From positions 2,976,001 through 3,040,000 of the forward strand of contig JAUIZM010000015.1 in assembly GCA_030848705.1 (NCBI GenBank): a stretch of 64,000 bases of DNA. Reading direction: 5' to 3'. The position numbers were made by a program, and so were the translations under genes. Below the pieces are notes generated by a model. It saw nothing but the letters and a program-made list of their open reading frames with translations. It ran no database searches and was not told where the DNA came from. Shown here piece after piece: positions 45,842-56,530 of this stretch (position 1 is the first letter of the stretch; every line of letters starts with the position of its first letter). The stretch is from Heracleum sosnowskyi. Taxonomy: Eukaryota; Streptophyta; Magnoliopsida; Apiales; Apiaceae.

Positions 45842-47045
45842 GGATGTGAAAAGTGCTTTCTTAAATGGTGAACTAGAGGAAGAAGTCTATGTTGAACAAC
45901 CTCCTGGGTTCATTGATCCAAAATATCCAGATCATGTTTACAGATTGGATAAGGCACTTTATGGACTAAAGCAAGCTCCAAGAGCATGGTATGAAACCTT
46001 AGCTCAATTCTTACTGGAAAGTGGATTCAAAAGAGGTACTATTGATAAAACTCCATTATATTTGAATCATGGTAAGGATTTGCTTTTAGTTCAGATTTAT
46101 GTGGATGATATCATTTTTGGGTCAACAAACAATAAGTTGTGTGAAACGTTTTCCAAGCTTATGCAGTCAAGATATCAAATGAGCATGATGGGAGAAATGA
46201 GTTATTTTCTTGGTCTTCAAGTTAAACAGACTGATGATGGCATTTTTATCAATCAGTCCAAATATACAAGGAATTTACTAAAAAGGTTTAACATGGAAGA
46301 CTGTGCTACTGCAAGTACTCCCATTGCTACAGCTACCAAACTTGATCCTGATCAAGGTGCTGAGGTAGATGTAACTCACTACAGAGGAATGATTGGCTCT
46401 TTATTGTATCTCACTGCAAGTAGACCAGATATCATGTTTGCAACCTGTCTGTGTGCAAGATTTCAAGCAAAACCTAGGGAACCTCATCTGATTGCAGTTA
46501 AAAGAATTTTCAGATATCTCAAAGGCACTCCTTCACTTGGCCTTTGGTATGCAAGAGAATCAGATTTTGGTTTGTGTGGTTATTCAGATGCTGATTTTGC
46601 AGGATGCAAAATAGACATGAAAAGTACTTCAGGAAGCTGTCAGTTTTTGGGTGGTAGACTAGTTTCATGGTTCAGCAAAAAGCAAAAGTCTATCTCTACT
46701 TCAACAGCAGAAGCTGAGTACATTGCTGCAGGAAGCTGTTGTGCTCAGATAATGTGGATGAGAAATCAGTTGTTAGATTATGGCCTGTCATACTCAAAAA
46801 TCCATATTTATTGTGATAACCAAAGTGCTATTGCAATGACAGGAAATCCAGTTCAACATTCTCTTACTAAACACATCAGTATTAGATATCATTTCATAAG
46901 AGAACAAGTTCTGGAAGGAACAATTGAACTTCACTTTGTTCCTACTGATCAACAACTAGCTGATATATTCACCAAACCACTACCTGAAGCTACATTCAAT
47001 AAGTTGGTGAATGAACTTGGAATGATGAACTTTGAAAGTTTCTGA
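45842..47045 (+). pseudogene. Pol of the outer element, second part: reverse transcriptase and RNase H
   Basis: Continues the pol frame of 34211-36329 after one TSD copy. Shows SAFLNGELEEEVYVEQPPGF, LYGLKQAPRAWYE, catalytic YVDDIIFGST (near 46098), then RNase H with GYSDADFAG, STAEAEYIAA, IYCDNQSAIA and TKHISIRYHFIREQ. Ends at TGA 47043-47045. No stop or shift inside this half. In the intact ancestor it would be one polyprotein with integrase. Confidence 0.93.
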
Positions 47046-47577
47046 GAAAAGCTACAGAGAAGAAATCCTGATGACTATCAAATCATGTTGGTCATTCAGA
47101 AAGGTATGTACTTTTGATCAAATCCTGATAGGACAAAATCCTGACAGGAAGTCAACTGGTCAATCCTGATGCTCAGATACTGAAGCTGGTGTGAAAACAA
47201 GAGGTTTTTAAGACAAATTGGACAACAACGGTGCTGGTATTCTCTGGAAAATATAAGCAATACTTAGTTACTGATTAAGTATTATGTCTTATTTTTACAT
47301 CTCAAATTATTGTCTAAGAGATTACTATTTATCATGATATGTATCAAATGCATTGTTACTAACAATTTATGCAGGACAGTTAAGAATGAAAAGAACAATT
47401 GAGAAAGTTAAAAAAAAATTCATTAAATCTTGAAGATTCATTACAAATGAAAAAGGAAATTACATATTCTTTTCCTAGTCTATTGTTCTACTCAGGAACG
47501 CGTGCCCTGCAAATTAGCATGAATGCTCCTGAGCAGCTTCACAGTCCATCAGGATTGGAAGGTCTATTGTTCCATCC
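47046..47577 (+). other. Spacer after pol in the outer element
   Basis: No sense frame of note. The first 140 bases hold four copies of (A)TCCTGA(T/C), the complement of the LTR motif. Confidence 0.5.
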
Positions 47578-47982
47578 TTAAAGGACGAGAAGAGGAGCTG
47601 ATGCACTTGAAGGCGGATCGTCACCGTGTCCACCGGGACTCTTCCGTGCCTCCAACTTGCATGACATACAAGCATCACAGATTTTCTTCCTTCTCTCAAG
47701 CTCTCGCTCGAGCTCCTCATCCTCTTCATCATCTTCATCGTCTTCATCCTCTTCATTGACAAAGATGAGATTTTCAAGAGGGTTCCAATCAGGATTTGCC
47801 TGATGGAAGTTATGAAGAAGCACTTCAACCATGGCATTCACAAACGCCTCATGTTCCTGAGGATCAGGAATTGGTTGTGGCTCTTCGTTTTCAGCAATTT
47901 CAGCAAGAGCCTCCTCCATCTCTTGCCAAATTATATCAAGATCTACATCAGGTAAGTTGTTTGGTTGATGGTTAGCAGCCAT
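47578..47982 (-). CDS. Antisense acidic ORF inside the outer element, 134 aa
   Basis: Minus-strand ORF opposite to gag-pol. The ATG at 47982 has a good context (TCCATGGCTGC) and a TATA-like box about 95 bp upstream. The product is strongly acidic in the middle (about residues 77-92: NEEDEDDEDDEEDEELEREL), followed by a basic stretch and a Cys cluster KKICDACMSCK. The N-terminal third is Asp/Glu/Pro-rich. No family recognised. Antisense ORFs between pol and the 3' LTR have been reported for some plant LTR elements, so this may be a true accessory gene. The frame is unbroken in an element whose sense ORFs have several stops, which is suggestive but not proof. Confidence 0.5.
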   Translation of the reverse strand: MAANHQPNNLPDVDLDIIWQEMEEALAEIAENEEPQPIPDPQEHEAFVNAMVEVLLHNFHQANPDWNPLENLIFVNEEDEDDEDDEEDEELERELERRKKICDACMSCKLEARKSPGGHGDDPPSSASAPLLVL

Positions 47983-48074
47983 GGAGAAAAGAAGGAGGTG
48001 AAAGGTTTTCGTAAGTTTTTCTTTCTGTGGAGAGGGTTTGTGTATTTAGTAAATGATAATACTGTTTAACACTC

Positions 48075-48083
48075 TCTTTTATA
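48075..48083 (-). promoter_or_regulatory. TATA-like box for the antisense ORF
   Basis: Minus-strand CTATAAAAG, about 95 bp upstream of the antisense ATG, followed by a pyrimidine/adenine-rich leader. Motif and spacing only. Confidence 0.45.
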
Positions 48084-48387
48084 GAGATTATTTGATCAGC
48101 TGCAGGTCATTTTCTTATTCTCGAGGCGACGGTTCAGTTTTACATGACTATTTTGCTTTGATAAATGGTAAGAATGTTTTAGTGGGTTCTACATCATTAA
48201 TTTGGTGATTTTAAAATAAATCAAAAACATTTTTTTTTCAGGATTAGTAAAATAAAATTTGTTTTCTTAAATGAAATTTTATTTTTACTTCAAATAGAAC
48301 ATATTCTTTTTTAATCCTGATAAGGCAAATGGTTTTATTGGTAATGCTTTCATTCCTGACGAGGTTAGGTTTTTCTTACATCAGAAA

Positions 48388-49580
48388 ATGTCTACTTGTT
48401 ATGGATTGCTTTCTCATTCTATGGGGCAAGGCCAATCACACCTTGTTCCTAACCTCAGCATACCACCTAAACAGTCCAAGCAGTCAACAGCCACCTCTAA
48501 TGTCTCTCAAAAGACTTTAGTTGTAAAATCAAAGAAATCAGCTAGAACTGATGTGTCTGGAAGGCAATCAGGTTCAAAAGATTTTTCCTCTACACCACTC
48601 ACTAAAAAAAAGATACAATGGGGGTGTACAAGGGGTCCTGGTGAAGAAAGCTGCTAAGGGTGTTGAGGCTGTTTCTGTTAAAAGGAAGTTAGTGCTCAGG
48701 GATGAGACTGATTCAGAGGATGATTTACCTATATCCTCTATAATGAATGTGAATAAGGAAGTTGCTGATACTGCTATTGAAGCTGTGGTACCATCATCAA
48801 AACCACAGAAGAAAAGGACATTATCGAAAAGCAGGTATCATATTCCTTTGAAAGTGCAAATGAAGGATACCAATATTCAGACATCAAATCCTGATGAGTC
48901 ATCTACTCTTGATGCTCTAGCAAATCCTGATGTTGGTATTCCTGATGCAAAAATGAAAGTTGTATCTATCTCAGACTCTCCAGCAAAGGCTTCTCCATCT
49001 GCAAAGATTGTTGAAATTTCATGGGAGAAGGTTGCTGAGACTGCTTCAAAGCTTGGATTTTCACATCCCTTGGAGAAGAAAAGGAAAGCAGCAGAGATAG
49101 TTTACGAGAGACAAAAGAAGCTGAAAGGATCTAGCCCACAAGAAGCTGAATCTCAAAGTGATTCAGCAGCTCAGACTGAAGATCCTGCCACACAAGAACC
49201 ACTCAATCAAAGTTTGGGTGAAGGCTTAGCTATTGGAATGGTCCCACAAGAACCACTTTGTCAAAGGGATAGTGAAGACATCAACATTCCAGTCACACAA
49301 GAACCATCTTCTCAAAGTGAAGATGCAGGCAAAGCTACAGCTTCTAGTGAAAGATTGGTCAAGGACACTGTCAATGAGGGAAGCACACAAGAACCTCCAA
49401 CTCAAAGTGTTGAAGCAGCTTCTGAACCTCATGCTACACAAGAACCATTGGTAACAGATACTGATGCAAGCTTATCGAATCCTGACGGTGTTCATCCTGA
49501 TGCTAGTGGTGCTCCTGATGTTGAGCCAATTTTGATTCAACCACTACGATCAAGACCAATGGACCATCCTATCACAGATT
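48388..49580 (+). pseudogene. Large third ORF of the outer element, N-terminal part
   Basis: An ATG at 48388 (open a little further up without ATG). A shift in an A8 run at about 48604-48611 moves the reading frame; after it the frame is open to 49580. Content: Lys/Ser-rich start, an Asp/Glu stretch (DETDSEDDLP), and, from about 49190, six degenerate copies of a TQEPxxQS unit spaced 15-30 residues. 'NPD' and 'PD' recur, encoded by AATCCTGATG. The solo LTR at 49581 interrupts it. Position fits the env-like/third ORF of SIRE elements, but I see no signal peptide or membrane segment. Confidence 0.65.
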
Positions 49581-51145
49581 TGAAAGTGTTTTGTCCTAAT
49601 TCCAATCATGTATGATGAGTTAGGAAGAACTTTCTTGTATTCTTATTTGATTTCGTTTATATTAATAAAAGACTTGTTTTGTTTTTATTACGGGCTTTAT
49701 CTATTTAAAGTGTTTTTAAATAAGATGTTCCATAGTTTAGAGTAAAGCTTCTAGAATTATAATGAGATTGTAATAGTGAGATCTAGAAGATGATAACTCT
49801 AGACTTAAACAGTTCCTGATCATAGGATAACTAATCGGAAGTTAGTGAATCCGCAAAGATTGGTACATACTATGCTTGCTCCCTTCAGGAGGATGTCTGT
49901 TCTCATAGGCATTTGTGTGGTGACACTATAGCTAGTATGTAGGTGCTTATTAGGGAATAAGTTCACTGAACATGACTCGAGTAGTTGGACAACTAATGGA
50001 GATTACTCACGTGTCGATAGTTGTTCACTGAGTGATAGTTGTACAAGTGTCCTTAGACTTGAGATCGTTAAAGTTATCTTGTATATAATGAACTGTGCTT
50101 TGGTTTAGTCCTTAGTCTCAAGGACATCCATTAGGTCTATTCTGGGCATAGGGATTTGTGTATGGAGATAGTTAACGTCAATATAGGATCTACCCCTTCC
50201 AGTATAGGAAGTGAATATCCTATGTTATTCTTAGTATGCGAGTTCTGGAATCTCTGGCCAGAGTGAATGAAATTAGAAAGGAGTTTCTAATTTGCATTAA
50301 TATGAACTTTGCATTATGAATAAGAAATCATATGATTAAATCTGATAGGCTTGACACGAGTTCCGTGCCTTGTATTTAATCGGGATATTGTAGGGTAGAA
50401 GGAATTGATTGTACTGTAACTAGTCACTGACAGGTTCTTGGTATTCTAAGCAGTGAATTCATATTATCCGGATAGTCGCGATATGTTGAGAAGCATCACT
50501 CACGATGTAGAATAAATATAATTAATCAGTTAATTATATTTAATGAATTTTAGAATTCATATAAATAATAAATAAAAAGTTTATTATTATTTATTTCTAC
50601 TACCGGCTTAATATTGAACCTACAGGGTCACACCATAAAAAGATTAATTTATTGATGAAGGTATTTTGAGAGAGAATAATAATAATGATTAAAATAGTTT
50701 TAATTATTATTTAAACATTTTATAAGAGAAAGTGAGGGATTTATATATTAATATATATTGATATATTAAATATACTAACCCTACTTGAGCCCTATATAAA
50801 GGATGAGATGAGATGAGTTAGACACACTTTTGTTTTTGTGAAAAACCTAGTTGCCTCTCCTTCTTCTTCATCTCTCTCTCTCTCTCAAAAGAAAAAGGAA
50901 AACCTCCATTTTTATAAAGCTTCAAGCTTTATAAAAAGCTTCATCGAAGAATTATTCTTGGTGGATACCGGTAGAGAGCTTCACACTCTGAGAAGCTACT
51001 GCTAACGATCATCTCGATTCAAAGCTTCGATTTTTCAAGGTAAGATTTTGATTCCATATCATTTTACAGTTTTCTATATGTGCGATACATGGTTTTTACG
51101 GAATAAATGTTATATCACGCTTCCGCTCATCCGTAAATTCCTTCA
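49581..51145 (+). mobile_element. Solo LTR, 1,565 bp, in the third ORF
   Basis: TSD AGATT at 49576-49580 and 51146-51150. Ends TGAAAG...CTTCA, LTR-like. A TATA box CCTATATAAA at 50791-50800, then a CT-rich stretch (50870-50890) that would be the leader, show plus orientation. No internal domain, primer site or coding frame, so an LTR-LTR recombination product. Taking it out with one TSD copy joins the host ORF in frame. Confidence 0.85.
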
Positions 51146-51150
51146 AGATT

Positions 51151-53684
51151 CACAGGATAAACTGAAAGGTATAGCTATTCCTGATCCTGATGTTACTCAT
51201 GATGATGATGATTTTGATGATAGTGATGATGAAAATAATGACGAGAAGGAACAACTTGCCAGAGTTCTAAAATCTAGTCTTGGAACTAATTTTGGTTCAT
51301 CAAGCACATTCATGGCTGGCAAGGCATCTACTGGAAAAGACTTCAGACAAGACTTTTCTATTCCTTCTGAGATCAATCCTGCTGGGCAATTGAAAAGGCA
51401 TCAATGGGAAAATGAATGGTATAGGTCTGATGAATCTGTCAACTATCCATATGCCTTGGATCATGCTTATGATGCAGTGGAGATGATAGAGAATCCAGAT
51501 TTGAAGAATCATCTGAAGGCTACAACTCTTTTATCTAAAAGCCTGAAACATGAAATTGATTCTGTCAAAGCTGCAACTGAGTTGGTGAGGGACAATATTT
51601 CTATGAGTTTTACAAAGGTGCCTACTGTTCTTCAACTAAGGATAATGGAATCTCAAGTGAAATCTGTTGCTTCTGAACAAACCTCCATTAACAGAAGGAT
51701 TGATTCTCTTGATACAAAGGTAACTGACATTCAAACCTCTCTTGCCTTAATTTTGAATATATTGTCAAATGCTGATGTCAAAAAGGGGGAGAAGGTAAGT
51801 CAGACAAAATGTACACCTGATCTAGTATTAAGAAATAATGATGATGATGATAATACTGGAAATGATGGTGGTGACAAAATTCTACAAGGAGAAACCTCTG
51901 ATGCTGCTGTTATGAAGACAATTCAAACTTCTCAAAGTTAAACAACGCAGTCAACTCATGTTTCTGATTCTGGAGTAAGGACAGTAAGAACAATGGTGCA
52001 ATCTCAGATCCTGACGGAAGAACAAATACTGACAGGTGATCATATCCTGATGCCTGGTCATGAACAAACTCTTGCTACAATTCCTGAAGGTGATGAAGAT
52101 GTGATTATTGATAATCCTGAAGATGCATCAAATCTATTCCAGAAGTTCTCTACAAAAGATGGCAGAATTGTTACTCTATATCACACTGATAAAAGAGTTC
52201 AACAATTATTTGCAAGAAAAGCACTCTCTACAGCAAGTGAAGAATATCCCGATCTCTCACATGAAGAATTCTTAAGACAACAGAGAGAAATGATGGAAAG
52301 CTTTAATAACCCTGCTCCTGCTAGAGGTAGAGGAAGCATAGGTAGGAGAGGAGCTAGAAGAGGTAGAAGAGATTCTTCAACTCAAACAGTGCCTAGACAG
52401 ACAAGGTCTAGAGGGTTATTAATAGAAGAAATTCTTGAACCTACTCAAAATCTAGTAGTTCCTGACAGGTCTACTTTTGGTGATGATGGAAATATTGAAA
52501 AAGAACCTGAATTGAGAAGAAAGCCAAGACAATTAATTCTCTGCAAAACAAATTAAATTGAAGATTCTAATCCTGACATTGTTCCTGATAATGTTCAAGA
52601 TTCTGATGAATCTGAAATTCTGCAAGATATTGATTTGTTAATCTTATCTACTGTGGTTGATTCTCACAACAAGGAAGTGGATGAAGAAGAAGAAGCCAGA
52701 AGAAGAGAAATCACAAGATCAACAAATAGAGATTTCAATCTCTATGTACAAAGACTTAAATTCTCAAATAAAAGATTGTGGATAAATTCAAGCAGACGGG
52801 AATCTTTACTAGAAAGAAGCTATACTTTTGAAAAAGAAAAGGATAAGAAGTGGAAACACATAAGTACACTGAGGTGTAATACACCTATCAATTTTCAGAA
52901 TGGAGGAATTATAACAAGTGCTTCAAGTGTTGTTGATTTATCTGATATGATTAGATCAAAAGCACTCTGGCTACGAATGTTTTCAAATCTGAAGCAATTG
53001 TCAAGTAATTCAAGAGGAGGTATTGGACACAGGGATGCTGAATATCTGAATATGTCATATGTTGATCCTTACTCCTTGACTGAAATTGGAGGTACTTTAA
53101 CTTCTGAAAACCTGAACAATTTATTAGCTGTTGATATAGTTATAGATTGTCATGATGGTACTGAAAAGAAAGAAAAGCTTCTGTACTTCATGAAAGATGG
53201 TAGTGTGAAGATTCTGCGCATTCAAGATCTGCTGGTGAAAATTACACAGGAACTGAAATATGTTCATTATCTGTTAAGATGGAAGAATAAAGTGTGCAAA
53301 GAATGGAGTGACATGATCTTATAAACTATAAGAAGAAGACTGGATAGAAATAAAAATTTCAATGGTAATTATACTCCCATGTACTTAAATCAAAGAGGTC
53401 AAGATGTGGAAATGCAAAGGGGTACTGTTGTTAAAGAAGTAACTTTTGGCATGACTCAACTTACTCTCAATCCTGATGGGAAGGAAATTGCTTATCTTTT
53501 GTTTGAAGAGCACAGTCTACAAAGAAGCTCCATACAGAATCTCAGAGCAGCTATTTACCAGATTAATGAGGAAGATGAAGAACTCAGAAATCTTAAGGAA
53601 AGACTGATTCAAATTCTTGAAGAAAAAGAAGAAGATTTGTTATCCAACTTCTTGAAGATGAAGCTGTTTTATCAAAGAATTTAA
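51151..53684 (+). pseudogene. Large third ORF of the outer element, C-terminal part
   Basis: Same frame as the N-terminal part once the solo LTR is removed. Runs 845 codons to 53684, with three in-frame TAA codons (51939, 52554, 53322) that look like later damage because coding-like sequence continues in frame after each. Features: acidic DDDDFDDSDDENND start; heptad-rich segments (about 51540-51790); an Arg/Gly patch RGRGSIGRRGARRGRRD near 52323-52373; another acidic/Lys-rich stretch; C-terminal Glu/Lys coiled coil near 53560-53650. The whole ORF is about 1,240 codons. Not recognised; nucleic-acid binding through the RG patch is inference. Confidence 0.65.
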
Positions 53685-53784
53685 ACAGATAAGTTGCTAC
53701 TGAAGATACTTGTACATTTTGTAAATATGTTTTTGACATCATTGAATCTTAGGAATCTATACTTTATTTCCCAAAGTATAAGAT

Positions 53785-53793
53785 TGGGGGAGA
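53785..53793 (+). other. Polypurine tract, outer element
   Basis: TGGGGGAGA immediately before the 3' LTR. Confidence 0.8.
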
Positions 53794-53794
53794 T

Positions 53795-54355
53795 TGTTAA
53801 ATCGGGATTCAATGATCGTCAGGATCTAGACTTCAACTGATCAGGATTGCTGACATCATCAGGATTGCATGGTCGTCAGGATCAGAATGAATATCAGGAC
53901 TGGGATCAGGATTGATCATCAGGACTGGAAGCTGATCAGAATTTCTACTTCGAGTTATATTTGGAGTCTAGTTAAATAAGGAAGATTATTCTATCAGTTC
54001 GTGGTTTGTAGTAATGAAGCTATCGATTAAGGATAGGTTTCAATCTTTGTAATTGATTAGGACTTATCATTGATAGAGAAGCTGTGTAGTATATAAACAC
54101 AGTTTTAGGATTTGGTTCGGAGAGAATCAAACGCATAGAAGCTCTCAAGAACATAGAATTTCTTGAGAGAGTTTTTGTAAGCTAGCAGATCTCAAGAACA
54201 TCAGAATTTTTTGAGAGAGTTTTGTAACAGTTTTATATCAGATTTAATAAAGCTGTTATTATTCTTTCATATTTGTGATTCATATCTTATTAAGTCGAGA
54301 ATCTTATATAATTGTATTCAACCCCCCTTCTACAATTGTTTATTACTGGGCAACA
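53795..54355 (+). repeat. 3' LTR of the outer copia element
   Basis: 561 bp. Relative to the 5' LTR it has an 18-bp gain (CTGACATCATCAGGATTG) that adds one motif copy. The second leader stem-loop has changes in both arms (near 54190 and 54210), weakening it. Confidence 0.9.
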
Positions 54356-54360
54356 ATCAT

Positions 54361-55545
54361 AATATACCTAAATAATTTAACATCTGTGTAGACTCAGTTG
54401 TATTTATATGTATAATATATGTTCTAATTAAACACTGGAGATTAACCGCTAGACGGTGACTAATCAATCCGAATATGTTAAAATCGGATCGGAAAATCAA
54501 TTTTTATAGAAATCGATCTAGAAATCATATAATTTGGATTAACTAGGCACACATTGGTTTAATCAGTCGAAAGTTGGCTTACAAACCGATTAAAATGAAC
54601 AAAATATACCCAACCCCTTTTTCAACCAACCAAGACGACAAAGAAAACCCGATGCTTAATTGGGTATAAAAAAATTTCAAACTGATTTTAATGGTTGCAT
54701 ATCAGTTTTATATATTTCAACCGACCTAACCCAATCCTATTTAAATTAAAAAATTTGTTCGATAATTTATATATATATATATATAAATTATTATATGTAA
54801 CTGTACATTATATAATACAGTATATAATCTTATTTATAGACGTGTACATAACTGAAATTATTATGTTAATAAAAAAAATATTAGCTCTAAAATTGTAAGT
54901 TATACGTATTTTAGCTTTACTTGTATTTTTGAAATGAGGACATTGTGTAATATTTATTTTTTATAAAAATTATTTAACACATTCAAACCAACCCAACTCG
55001 GCAAAAACTTAAGGATGATAAGTACGGTTGGGCCATGAATTAATTTTTTGTGAGTTGGATTAAAAAATTTCAAACTTATTTAATTAGACTGGGTTGCAAA
55101 AATGCTTCCAATCCCCGACAACCTAACCCATCAACACCCCTAACTATGATTCCCATTTTTTACAGTCCCTTGTATAATTCTAAAATATAAAAGTTACGTA
55201 TAATATGTTACTTATTTTAGATCAAATTTTGATTATAGATTTATCAATACTTGAATAATTCGTATAAAGCTAATAAGTGACATAGTATTGTATAAAAATA
55301 TAAATCATATAACAATTAACATTTAATCAAAAAAATTAAGGGTGAAATAATAAAATTTGTAAAGAAATACATAATTATATATTAAAACTATGAAAACTTA
55401 AAAAAAATGGAGCTATATAATAATATAAACTAACATTTGTTTTATTAAAAAAAATTGAATAAGCATGTTGCATAAATAATATAAAACAACATATTATTTA
55501 CTCAAAAGTTGAAATAATAAAAGATAATATGATGAGCGAATATAC
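54361..55545. other. AT-rich intergenic DNA with a hAT-like right end
   Basis: No gene. CATCAACACCCCTA at about 55128-55141 is a typical right end of TAGGGGTG-type hAT elements, with ACCCAA/TTGGGT-like motifs for several hundred bases before it, but no left end or TSD could be placed. Confidence 0.35.
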
Positions 55546-55800
55546 TTTATCTAATAATAATTTTAAAATAAACTCAAAACTCAATGTAGGACACTCGATT
55601 ATGAAATGAAACTATTACGAGGAGGCCAACATTTCAATTCTCGATGTTTACACACAAATTTGACATTTTCTATCTTCGGTAATAAAGGGATGACATGTTT
55701 GTAATTTTACAAATACAAGGATAAAGTTGTAATTTCATGAACACTTTTTGGGTTCTTTTTGCCTCTGATGATATTTTAATATATAAAAGTAGATTTTTTT
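55460..55800 (-). repeat. Dispersed AT-rich repeat, copy A
   Basis: Shares ordered segments with 56200-56530: TATCTAATAA, AACTCAAAA, GATGTAG, GGGATGACAT-like, TTGTAATTTTAC-like, GTAATTTCA, TTTTAATATATA. Both copies end in AATATATA(A/G)AAG followed by an (A/T)GATT segment, which on the minus strand is a TCT...TATATATTAAAA start as in some plant Helitrons. Class uncertain. Confidence 0.45.
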
Positions 55801-56199
55801 AAAAATTGGTTATGTCTGTAAAATTATACATTTAGATTGTCCTGCTCTTTTTTCCATGTATATATATATATTTTCGTATTTATATAATTTTAAATTCAAC
55901 TATCTATTTTAAGTCTATTATTCATTACACACATTATCTAACAGTCTAGTTTAGAAATTAAGTAAATTGAAACATATTTTATATTATGATGTAGAATTAT
56001 TTTTTAACTCAACTTTAAATTTATATATCTAAAAATTATATGATGCAATTATATCCACACGTAAATGAAATATTTATCTTTCTTAAAATATTATCCTATT
56101 ATTATCCAATAATCTAATATATACATAAAGACGAATTTTAACAAATTCATATTTTCCCAATTTGAATTTGGTTACATTTATGAATAATTTAGAATTTTT

Positions 56200-56530
56200 T
56201 TATAAGAAATATAAACCAACAATATATTTAATCAAAAAGTAAAGTAAAAAAGAGAAAATAGGATCATAAGGGAACCTGTAGCTTATCTAATAAGATTTTT
56301 AAAGTTAACTCAAAAATTGATGTAGCACAATGATTATGATACTTTATTTGTAAGTGAAAGGTTTGTGTTCGAATTCTGAAAGCAACAAAAATTTCATATA
56401 ATTTTTGCATAAACTATAGAGGAGTGACATTTTTGTAATTATATGATAAATAAGGGTAAAACTGTAATTTCACAACCATTTTATTGACATATTTTGTCAT
56501 TGGTTGGCTTTTAATATATAGAAGAAGATT
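56200..56530 (-). repeat. Dispersed AT-rich repeat, copy B
   Basis: Partner of copy A, same orientation, about 740 bp away. Moderately diverged; no coding potential. Confidence 0.45.

Larger units (their letters stand above)
32435..54355 (+). mobile_element. Outer SIRE-like Ty1/copia retrotransposon, 21.9 kb with nested inserts
   Basis: Perfect 5-bp TSD ATCAT at 32430-32434 and 54356-54360. LTRs 32435-32977 (543 bp) and 53795-54355 (561 bp), beginning TGTTA and ending CAACA. A tRNA-iMet-type primer-binding site and a polypurine tract lie next to them. Order: gag, protease, integrase, reverse transcriptase-RNase H (Ty1/copia order), then a long extra region. Two later insertions split it: a copia element at 36330-45841 and a solo LTR at 49581-51145; without them it is about 10.8 kb, a usual size for SIRE/Maximus. 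Several stops and frameshifts make it inactive. About a dozen LTR mismatches by eye (near 2 percent) make it older than its insert. Confidence 0.93.

Noticed and set aside
51048..51145. Apparent N-terminus of the ORF at 51048
   Set aside because: These codons are the last 98 bp of the solo LTR; the real frame joins from 49580 across the insertion.
48388..53684. Calling the third ORF a retroviral-type envelope
   Set aside because: No signal peptide, cleavage site or membrane helix could be seen in any segment; position alone is not enough.
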